This document shows, one piece after another, positions 28,593-35,265 of a stretch of 35,265 nt of DNA. A program made the translations under genes and the position numbers. Numbering within the stretch: position 1 is the first letter of the stretch; every line of letters begins with the position of its first letter. This DNA is from Peribacillus huizhouensis (GTDB lineage Bacteria; Bacillota; Bacilli; Bacillales; DSM-1321), in the NCBI RefSeq assembly GCF_014138605.1, contig NZ_JACJHX010000027.1:1-35265 (forward strand), in the 5' to 3' direction. Under the pieces are notes generated by a model, which saw only the letters and a list, made by a program, of their open reading frames with translations, had not been told where the DNA came from and made no database searches.

Positions 28593-30512
28593 ATGATTTT
28601 ATTACAAATCAATCAATTATCTAAGTATTACGGAGCTGAACTTATCTTATCAAATATGAAGCTCGAAGTTCAAAATAAAGATAGAATTGCATTAGTCGGC
28701 AGAAATGGTGCAGGTAAGTCCACATTATTGAAGATCATTGCTGGACATCTTTCCTTTGATGGTGGTGAATTAATCAAACCAAAGGGTGTATCTATTGGGT
28801 ATTTAGCACAAGATACCGGGCTTGAATCGGAGCTTTCCATCTGGGATGAAATGCTAACTGTATATGAGGATCTTATTTCCAAAGAAAAGGAGCTGCGCAG
28901 ACTAGAAAAAACGATGTCTCAGCCCGAAACATTTGAAAATGAACTCTTTTATCAAAAGGTCCTTTCTGAATATGATACGTTGCAAGTGCAATTCAAGGAG
29001 CAAGGTGGTTATCAATACGAAGCTGATATCCGCTCCGTCCTTCATGGACTTCAGTTTGCAGACTTTGACCGTTCTACATTGATTCACAGTTTGAGCGGTG
29101 GTCAAAAGACAAGATTGGCACTTGGAAAGTTGCTTTTGACCAAGCCTGATATTTTAATTTTGGATGAACCGACAAACCATCTTGATATTGAAACATTATC
29201 ATGGCTAGAACAATATCTCCAAAGTTATCATGGTGCTGTACTTATTGTATCTCATGACCGCTACTTTTTAGATAAAGTTGTGAATCAAGTTTATGAAATC
29301 TCGCGTAATGCTATCAAGAAGTATCATGGTAATTATAGCAATTATCTCGTGAAAAAGGCAGAAGACTTCGAGCGTGACATGAAACTATTTGAAAAACAGC
29401 AAGAAGAGATCGAAAAGCTACGTGATTTCGTCCAACGAAACCTTACAAGAGCCTCTACTACAAAAAGAGCCCAAAGCAGGCGGAAGCAGTTAGAAAAAAT
29501 GGATGTAATGGATCGACCTCAAGGTGACGAAAAATCCGCATCTTTCTCTTTTCAAATAGAAAGGCAAAGTGGCAATGACGTTCTTTCCATTCAAGACTTG
29601 GCAATTGGCTATGATGACGCTTGTGTTTCTCAGAATATCTCAATGAAGATTTCAAAAGGAGACAGCCTTGCTCTTGTTGGTCCAAACGGAGTCGGAAAAT
29701 CGACTTTATTAAAAACGATTATTGGAAAACTAGCAGCTATACATGGTGACATTCGTTTTGGCACAAATGTTCAAGTCAGCTACTATGATCAGGAACAAGC
29801 GAACCTTGTTTCTAATAAACGTGTGCTTAATGAACTTTGGGACGAGCACCCTGCTGTACCTGAGAAAGAAATTCGGACGATTCTTGGTAATTTTCTATTC
29901 ACGGGTGATGAAGTATTGAAAACTGTCTCAACCCTAAGCGGTGGAGAGAAAGCAAGATTGGCTTTGGCGAAGATGATGATGGAGAAAGGGAATTTTCTTA
30001 TTCTGGATGAACCGACTAACCATCTTGATCTTGACAGTAAACTCGTTCTAGAAAATGCCTTGATTGATTATCCCGGTACGATCCTTTTCGTTTCACATGA
30101 CCGATACTTTATTAATAGAATTGCCACTAAAGTCATTGAGCTTTCCAAAGTCGGAAGCGAGGAATTTCTCGGTGATTATGATTATTATGTTGAAAAAAAG
30201 CAAGAACAACTAGAGATTCAAGAATTTGAACGGAATCAAAATGGCGCAAACCTAGAACAACCAGCAGACAAATCGTCTTTTAAAGTAGATAAAGAAGCGA
30301 AAAAGGCAGAGCGTCAGCGTAAACGCCGTATTGAAGAAATTGAAGCAACAATGGAAAAGCTTGAGAGCGAAGTTGAGCACTATAACGAGCTTCTCTGTGA
30401 CCCTGATGTATTTCAAAATCACGAAAAAGTACTCACAATTCAAACAGAACTTGATCGTGTTCAGACAGAACTTGATCTACTTCTTGAAGAATGGGCGGAG
30501 CTTGCGGAATAA
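28593..30512 (+). CDS. ydiF: ABC-F family ATPase, YdiF-like
   Basis: 639 residues, two ABC domains without membrane segments. Walker A GRNGAGKST (36-44) and a second GPNGVGKST (about 358-366); signature LSGGQ (about 168) and LSGGE (about 448); Walker B LILDEPTNHLDIE and LILDEPTNHLDLD. The linker between domains is charged (KKAEDFERDMKLFEKQQEEI) and a C-terminal coiled coil (about 545-639) is present. ABC-F proteins act on the ribosome E site in translation control; YdiF is a housekeeping member. Its place next to rex and the tsaD cluster matches B. subtilis. Confidence 0.95.
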   Translation: MILLQINQLSKYYGAELILSNMKLEVQNKDRIALVGRNGAGKSTLLKIIAGHLSFDGGELIKPKGVSIGYLAQDTGLESELSIWDEMLTVYEDLISKEKELRRLEKTMSQPETFENELFYQKVLSEYDTLQVQFKEQGGYQYEADIRSVLHGLQFADFDRSTLIHSLSGGQKTRLALGKLLLTKPDILILDEPTNHLDIETLSWLEQYLQSYHGAVLIVSHDRYFLDKVVNQVYEISRNAIKKYHGNYSNYLVKKAEDFERDMKLFEKQQEEIEKLRDFVQRNLTRASTTKRAQSRRKQLEKMDVMDRPQGDEKSASFSFQIERQSGNDVLSIQDLAIGYDDACVSQNISMKISKGDSLALVGPNGVGKSTLLKTIIGKLAAIHGDIRFGTNVQVSYYDQEQANLVSNKRVLNELWDEHPAVPEKEIRTILGNFLFTGDEVLKTVSTLSGGEKARLALAKMMMEKGNFLILDEPTNHLDLDSKLVLENALIDYPGTILFVSHDRYFINRIATKVIELSKVGSEEFLGDYDYYVEKKQEQLEIQEFERNQNGANLEQPADKSSFKVDKEAKKAERQRKRRIEEIEATMEKLESEVEHYNELLCDPDVFQNHEKVLTIQTELDRVQTELDLLLEEWAELAE

Positions 30513-30572
30513 GACACGAAGATGGCATGTAAATACCGATTTTAACTATTCTTATTAGAGTATCGCAAAAGA

Positions 30573-30651
30573 GTCAGACCTCACACTCTATGAACCGTTT
30601 AATGTGTCAGTTACACTTTACTTAAACGATATTGTAGATGTGGGGTCTGAC
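30573..30651. repeat. long multi-tier hairpin downstream of ydiF
   Basis: Outer arms GTCAGACCTCACA (30573-30585) and TGTGGGGTCTGAC (30639-30651); inside, ACCGTTTA pairs with TAAACGAT and TGTG with CACT, giving a nested cruciform of about 80 bases. CCTTTTATATTTG follows, so it can serve as the ydiF terminator, but it is larger than needed and MITE-like. Confidence 0.6.
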
Positions 30652-30673
30652 CTTTTATATTTGACAGATGCTT

Positions 30674-31204
30674 TTATTCATAGACCGTACATTGTGGTTT
30701 TGTCGGGTGATCGATTACTTTAGCCTTATTAGAAAATGGCTTTAGCTTTTGATAAAGCGCATAATCCCCTATACAGCCTGCCACCATCAAGATGCCTAGC
30801 AAAAGAAAACTAGGTGATTTAAAGATTAAACCAAACAGCAAAGGTATGACAGCAGTTGGAACAAACGGCATAAACAAAACCCACTTCATCTGCTTTACAG
30901 TAATAGGCATCGTAGAATGTGCGTACGCTATTCCAAGCTTCCAATTCACGCCATATTTCAGTTTTGACCATTCTACATGACCAATCCAATGAAAAGCTAT
31001 CAAGTGCAATGCTTCGTGGAAGCAGATTAAGATAATATATGAAACTACGAACAGTAGCAAACTGGTTAAAGTAACACGAACTTCCAAACTTCCGTGTAAC
31101 CATATATAAAGAAAGCCAAATGCAACGAAAAGCACAACCGATACAAACAAAACTGCAATAATTATTCTATTCATTGAAAGCTTCACTATCGTTCCTTTTC
31201 CCAT
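30674..31204 (-). CDS. DUF3267-type membrane zincin (putative metalloprotease)
   Basis: 176 residues from ATG at 31204, which has GAGGGTGAG just upstream; the frame is open further up but runs into DnaA boxes without ribosome site. Hydrophobic helices at about 14-35 and 45-62, then HEALH (63-67, HExxH zinc motif) at the end of a helix, followed by further hydrophobic segments (about 108-130, 133-150). The layout fits the DUF3267 family of putative membrane-embedded zinc peptidases. Role unknown. It is not in this place in B. subtilis and is inserted between ydiF and tsaD, convergent with ydiF. Confidence 0.8.
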   Translation of the reverse strand: MGKGTIVKLSMNRIIIAVLFVSVVLFVAFGFLYIWLHGSLEVRVTLTSLLLFVVSYIILICFHEALHLIAFHWIGHVEWSKLKYGVNWKLGIAYAHSTMPITVKQMKWVLFMPFVPTAVIPLLFGLIFKSPSFLLLGILMVAGCIGDYALYQKLKPFSNKAKVIDHPTKPQCTVYE

Positions 31205-31245
31205 ACATCTCACCCTCTTTGTCTTTTTCCCAATCATCCACAACC

Positions 31246-31448
31246 TTATCCACATTATCAACGTTATTATTCCTGGTTTCATAAACCTTTTCCACAATAT
31301 CCACAGAACTAGACATACTTACCCACAAAATCACATGGTTATACACATATCCAAAGAATAGTTATCCACAAATGATGGAATTTTCTATAATTTTAAACAT
31401 TAATGCGCTTACTTGTGGATAATTTTACTTTTTAGATGATTATCCACA
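31246..31448. promoter_or_regulatory. DnaA-box cluster upstream of the zincin gene and downstream of tsaD
   Basis: Five perfect TTATNCACA boxes: 31246-31254, 31339-31347 (TTATACACA), 31362-31370, 31414-31422 (reverse) and 31440-31448, plus one-mismatch boxes at 31288, 31297 and 31319. Such density outside oriC is far from random. B. subtilis has, as I recall, a DnaA-box cluster in the gcp(tsaD)-ydiF interval, so this is probably the conserved counterpart that titrates DnaA. Confidence 0.85.
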
Positions 31449-31536
31449 GATAATTCTTGTACTAATGTCCACTTAATTTTCTCACAAAAATTTGAAGTGA
31501 CTTGAAAAGGGTGTTTTCTTGCTAAAAAGTCGATAA

Positions 31537-31572
31537 AAAAGGTGAGCTGCCTTTTATGCTAACTCACCTTTT
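31537..31572 (-). terminator. terminator of the tsaE-tsaB-rimI-tsaD operon
   Basis: AAAAGGTGAG (31537-31546) pairs perfectly with CTCACCTTTT (31563-31572), with TTTTTT following on the minus strand. Confidence 0.9.
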
Positions 31573-31576
31573 CCAA

Positions 31577-32596
31577 TTAAATCGTTTCAATATCTAAACC
31601 TGGATTTCCATTCATCGCCATGCCAGATCTTTTTCCGTTTTCAAATAACACACTCCCTGCCGCTCCAATCATTGCGGCATTATCTGTACAGAGAGATAGA
31701 GGAGGAATAATCAATTCAGTATTCGCAATGTCTTCAAATGCCTTAGCAAGGGCCTTACGAAGGCCTTTATTCGCAGCTACTCCACCAGCCAAAAGAACTT
31801 GATTAACACCATACTCCTGAGTTGCCCTGACCGTTTTCTTAACTAACACATCAATCACACTTTGCTGAAAGCTTGCTGCTAAATCTTCAGGCTTAATGGT
31901 TTCACCACGCTGCTCTGCATTATGAATCGTATTAATTACAGCTGATTTCAAACCGCTAAAGCTAAAATCATACGAATCTTCAAGCCACGCTCTTGGTAGT
32001 GGAACAGAAGTAGGATCCCCTTCCTGAGCCAATCGATCTATATGTGGACCACCTGGATAAGGCAAATGCAAAGTTCTAGCCACTTTATCATACGCTTCTC
32101 CAGCTGCGTCATCTCGCGTCTCACCTATTACCTTAAAATGCCCTGGACGTTCAATCAGTACAAGCTCTGTATGTCCCCCTGAAACTACTAGCGAAAGTGC
32201 CGGGTACTGAATCTCTTTAATTAGCCGATTGGCATAAATATGTCCTGCAATGTGATGCACACCTACTAAAGGAATGCTGTGTGCGAACGCCACTGCCTTT
32301 GCTGCGTTTACTCCTATTAATAATGCACCCACAAGACCTGGGCCTTCAGTGACAGCAATAGCGTCAATGTCGGCATAAGTAACATCTGCTTCCCGCAACG
32401 CCTCTTCCAATACAAGAGTAATCTGCTCCACATGATGCCTTGATGCAATTTCAGGAACAACCCCACCAAATCGCTTATGGCTTTCAATTTGTGAAGCAAC
32501 GATATTACTAAGAATATCGGTTCCATTTTTAATAACGGCTGCTGCGGTTTCATCGCAGCTCGTTTCTATTCCTAAGATAAGTTGATCTTTTTTCAC
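31577..32596 (-). CDS. tsaD: tRNA N6-adenosine threonylcarbamoyltransferase TsaD
   Basis: 339 residues from GTG at 32596, which overlaps the rimI stop as GTGA; an in-frame GTG five codons earlier is the alternative. [14 protein letters not shown] and the metal-binding HHIAGH (about 114-119) are present, with VVSGGHTEL and [10 protein letters not shown] further on. TsaD transfers the threonylcarbamoyl group to A37 of ANN-decoding tRNAs with TsaB and TsaE, both encoded upstream in the same operon. Known as gcp/ydiE in older B. subtilis naming. Confidence 0.97.
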   Translation of the reverse strand: MKKDQLILGIETSCDETAAAVIKNGTDILSNIVASQIESHKRFGGVVPEIASRHHVEQITLVLEEALREADVTYADIDAIAVTEGPGLVGALLIGVNAAKAVAFAHSIPLVGVHHIAGHIYANRLIKEIQYPALSLVVSGGHTELVLIERPGHFKVIGETRDDAAGEAYDKVARTLHLPYPGGPHIDRLAQEGDPTSVPLPRAWLEDSYDFSFSGLKSAVINTIHNAEQRGETIKPEDLAASFQQSVIDVLVKKTVRATQEYGVNQVLLAGGVAANKGLRKALAKAFEDIANTELIIPPLSLCTDNAAMIGAAGSVLFENGKRSGMAMNGNPGLDIETI

Positions 32597-33045
32597 GTTA
32601 AATTCACCCACATTACATATGCATCTTCCTGGTTGTCGGTATAATAGTTTTTACGAATGCCTCCAGTTTGAAACCCAAGCTTCTTATAAAGCGACTGGGC
32701 AACTATATTGCTAACACGTACTTCAAGCGTCATCCGAATAACTCCCATACTTAAAGCAACATCAATCATCTTCCGAAGTAGTTCTTCACCAAGCTTGAGC
32801 CCCCGATAATCAGGCAAAATAGCTATATTGGTAATATGGGCTTCATCAATAACGATCCACGCGCCGCAATATCCGGCAATCTTTCCTTCATCCTCAATAA
32901 CCAGATACTTTGCATATTGATTATGATTCAATTCATTATAGAAAGCTTCCCTGCTCCAAGGCAACGTAAAGGACTGTCTCTCTACAATCAAAACTTGGTC
33001 GATATCTTCTGTTCTCATTAATCGAAACGTCATCGTTTTACTCAT
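32593..33045 (-). CDS. rimI: ribosomal-protein alanine N-acetyltransferase RimI
   Basis: 150 residues, single GNAT domain. The acetyl-CoA loop reads [14 protein letters not shown] (about 91-104), and [20 protein letters not shown] with [14 protein letters not shown] is the family C-terminus. RimI acetylates the N-terminus of ribosomal protein S18 in E. coli. It lies between tsaB and tsaD as in many Firmicutes and overlaps tsaD by four bases. The ribosome site is weak (GGAAGAGA). Confidence 0.93.
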   Translation of the reverse strand: MSKTMTFRLMRTEDIDQVLIVERQSFTLPWSREAFYNELNHNQYAKYLVIEDEGKIAGYCGAWIVIDEAHITNIAILPDYRGLKLGEELLRKMIDVALSMGVIRMTLEVRVSNIVAQSLYKKLGFQTGGIRKNYYTDNQEDAYVMWVNLT

Positions 33046-33077
33046 CGCAACCGGTCTCTTCCATTTAGAATTTTTAT

Positions 33078-33770
33078 CTATTTATTCTGTTGCTCTAACC
33101 ACTTAACCTCTGCCTCTGCCATTCTCACATAATTCGGGACAAACATATGAACGTCCTCTTGAACCCTATCTCTTCCTAAAAACGCCAGCTCAGCAGGTCT
33201 TGGGTTATACGCTTGTGCTGGAATAAAATAAGCTTTTTCACCTAATACTTCTTTAAGCGTGTCAGCATGAATCATAATATCTTGACCGACAAATAATACA
33301 GGTATGTTCAACTCTTTAAGTTTCTGTGCCCATTCAACTGCCAAGATATTTTTATCCTCACTACAACTCTCTAAACCACTCTCAGTAAATTGATACAATC
33401 CTGTATAAATTTGTCCACGGCGCGCATCGAATAAAGGAGATATCATCCCATTGAAATAACGGCCATTTGCTGCCAAAGCCTCTAGGCTCGAAATTCCAAC
33501 CAAAGGAATATTTAATGTCCAAGCAAGGGTTTTAGCAATAGTAACGCCTATTCTAACCCCAGTATATGAACCAGGTCCTTTTGCTACGACAATTTTCTCC
33601 AATTCAGACGGCTTCGTATCACAATCTCTTAATAGTGATTCAATGGCCGGCATTACACGTAAAGAATGATTTTTCTTTAGGTTTGTAACATACTCCCCAA
33701 CTACTTGGTCTCCATCGGTTAAAGCTATTCCTAATGTAAAATTCGATGTATCAATCGCTAATACCTTCAT
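33078..33770 (-). CDS. tsaB: TsaB, partner of TsaD in t6A synthesis
   Basis: 230 residues with the ASKHA-fold start [20 protein letters not shown] and the KGPGSYTGVRIGV block (about 65-77). TsaB has no catalytic metal site but is needed for TsaD assembly. Its ATG overlaps the stop of tsaE (ATGA), so translation is coupled. Confidence 0.95.
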   Translation of the reverse strand: MKVLAIDTSNFTLGIALTDGDQVVGEYVTNLKKNHSLRVMPAIESLLRDCDTKPSELEKIVVAKGPGSYTGVRIGVTIAKTLAWTLNIPLVGISSLEALAANGRYFNGMISPLFDARRGQIYTGLYQFTESGLESCSEDKNILAVEWAQKLKELNIPVLFVGQDIMIHADTLKEVLGEKAYFIPAQAYNPRPAELAFLGRDRVQEDVHMFVPNYVRMAEAEVKWLEQQNK

Positions 33771-34225
33771 GAAATAATCTCCTTACATAACTCAACATAC
33801 CGAGTTCCAGAAGGCTGTAATACAATTTGCCTTTTTGAATCACCCAGTCTAAAAATCTGAATTGTTAATATGTCTTCAGGAAGCTGCTCTTGAATTAAAT
33901 GGGCCCATTCAACAACAGTCACTCCCTCTCCCTCGAAATACTCGTCAAAGCCAAGATCCTCTTCTTCTCCGCTCACTCTATATACATCCATATGATACAA
34001 CGGTAAACGGCCCATATATTCTTTTATTATCGTAAATGTCGGACTATTTACATTCCGCTTAACGCCCAATCCTTTTGCAAGCCCTTTGGTAAAAGCTGTT
34101 TTGCCAGCTCCAAGATCCCCTTCTAAAGCCAAAACATCTCCAGCATTAAGCTTCTCCGCCAAAGCACTAGCAAAATTTACTGTCTCCAATTCACTTCCAG
34201 AAACCCATTCAAACTTCTGCTCCAT
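33767..34225 (-). CDS. tsaE: TsaE, ATPase of the t6A synthesis complex
   Basis: 152 residues. Walker A GDLGAGKT (36-43), the [10 protein letters not shown] block and the [13 protein letters not shown] segment are typical. TsaE drives turnover of the TsaB-TsaD complex. AGGTGATAG precedes ATG. First gene of the operon. In B. subtilis thiL lies upstream; here that space holds no gene. Confidence 0.95.
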   Translation of the reverse strand: MEQKFEWVSGSELETVNFASALAEKLNAGDVLALEGDLGAGKTAFTKGLAKGLGVKRNVNSPTFTIIKEYMGRLPLYHMDVYRVSGEEEDLGFDEYFEGEGVTVVEWAHLIQEQLPEDILTIQIFRLGDSKRQIVLQPSGTRYVELCKEIIS

Positions 34226-34475
34226 CTATACTATCACCTCAAAAAAGCCAATCAGCTAAACACATAGCTGTTCATTATCCTATTAGTAGTTTACCTTTTT
34301 TCAAAACAAGACACAAACAAGAAAAGTACAAGACTATAAGAAGAACCTTTACTGTGAGCACCATTTTCTCCAGAATTAAAAATCCATTTCACTATCTCTT
34401 TACTTTGAAGGCTGTTTGTTCAAGATAATCTAGAAATATTTGGACACCATTATTGAGAAGAAAACCGATCTTTAG

Positions 34476-34738
34476 TTATCCACAAATCGAAATGAACAAT
34501 TCTTAATATTTAACTCTGTGGATAATTTTTTCGATTCAAACTAGGTATCTACAATGTACGTTTTTCGTTGTTAACCTTTTTAGTTAACATGTTACAGGTT
34601 TCATGAAATTATGTAAGACAAAACAAACATCTACTATACCTAGTTTATCTGAACCGTCTTAATTTAATCAGTGGGGGTTTTCTTCATCCGCCACTGATTG
34701 TTAATGCTGGATAAAAAATTCTTAATTAGTTATCCACA
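34476..34738. promoter_or_regulatory. second group of DnaA boxes
   Basis: Perfect boxes at 34476-34484 (TTATCCACA), 34517-34525 (reverse) and 34730-34738. Looser than the cluster at 31.3 kb but still well above chance for one intergenic region. Confidence 0.7.
34667..34699. repeat. hairpin, possible dispersed repeat
   Basis: AATCAGTGG (34667-34675) and CCACTGATT (34691-34699) are perfect 9-bp arms around GGGTTTTCTTCATCCG. Similar CAGTGG...CCACTG hairpins are, from memory, common between Bacillus genes; no second copy is in this window. No T-tract follows. Confidence 0.45.
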
Positions 34739-34810
34739 TGTTAATAATTCTTGAAACTACTGAGGTTAAGTGAGGACAAATAAATCTCAATTCATTTAGA
34801 CAATAAAAAA

Positions 34811-34830
34811 AGCGAAACCTAAGTTTCGCT
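34811..34830 (-). terminator. terminator of the rRNA-tRNA operon
   Basis: AGCGAAAC (34811-34818) and GTTTCGCT (34823-34830) pair perfectly around a 4-base loop; T7 runs lie on both sides, so it can work in both directions. It starts 10 bases after the tRNA end. Confidence 0.92.
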
Positions 34831-34840
34831 TTTTTTATAA

Positions 34841-34914
<74 letters not shown>

Positions 34915-34985
34915 ACGATAAAATTATTACTTAATAATAGTATATCCATCATTTAAGAAATTATACAAAATATTATTAAATATCA

Positions 34986-35101
<116 letters not shown>

Positions 35102-35169
35102 CATGAAAGGAATATCATTCCTTCAAAACTAGATAATAAGAAGGGTTTTTGCACAGTTCAAAAACAATA

Positions 35170-35265
<96 letters not shown>

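Larger units (their letters stand above)
34226..34806. other. gene-free region between tsaE and tRNA-fMet
   Basis: About 580 AT-rich bases with no gene; thiL, which lies here in B. subtilis, is absent. It contains three perfect DnaA boxes and the hairpin at 34667-34699, and presumably the tsaE promoter. Confidence 0.6.

Overview
The window comes from a low-GC Gram-positive bacterium of the family Bacillaceae; I cannot fix the genus. The evidence is AGGAGG-type ribosome sites, TTG and GTG starts, a CIRCE-controlled groES-groEL operon, a Rex/YdiF/TsaD/RimI/TsaB/TsaE neighbourhood in Bacillus subtilis order, and an rRNA operon end (23S-5S-tRNA-fMet) at the right edge.

The right part (about 24.2-35.3 kb) is core genome: groEL, groES, ydiL (CPBP protease), ydiK, rex, ydiF (ABC-F ATPase), a DUF3267-type zincin, then tsaD-rimI-tsaB-tsaE (tRNA t6A synthesis plus the uL/bS18-type acetyltransferase), tRNA-fMet, 5S and the 3' end of 23S. 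Two intergenic regions here carry clusters of perfect DnaA boxes.

The left part (about 0.8-24.2 kb) is accessory. It is divided by five sites that resemble the last codons of groEL (core at 920, 9089, 18070, 21466 and the real gene at 24207). Three of them (920, 9089, 21466) are preceded by a related block with a terminator hairpin and a TATATA-CAAG motif, and two (9089, 18070) are followed by a related 33-base block. A broken tyrosine integrase lies right next to groEL. I read this as a tandem array of cargo islands that accreted at a groEL 3'-end attachment site.

Cargo by segment. 920-9089: an operon for a YgcW-type SDR, a YgcU-type FAD oxidase, a YgcE-type FGGY kinase and a BCCT transporter, divergent from an RpiR regulator with a 22-bp palindromic operator; then an ORF-less group II intron and a broken alcohol dehydrogenase/IclR pair. 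9089-18070: a decayed aminoglycoside phosphotransferase and a beta-glucoside PTS (IIB, IIC, IIA) with two GH1 phospho-glucosidases that both have Gln in place of the acid/base Glu, a YczE-like membrane protein and a LicR-type PRD activator. 18070-21466: two SDR dehydrogenases, a TetR regulator and an SDR pseudogene. 21466-24207: two unknown small genes and the integrase remnant. The first 0.8 kb holds one unknown membrane protein.

The best candidate for an undescribed system is the YgcW/YgcU/YgcE/BCCT/RpiR cluster: a complete-looking uptake, oxidation and phosphorylation route for an unknown, probably zwitterionic, substrate. The best structural novelty is the groEL-tail attachment-site array.
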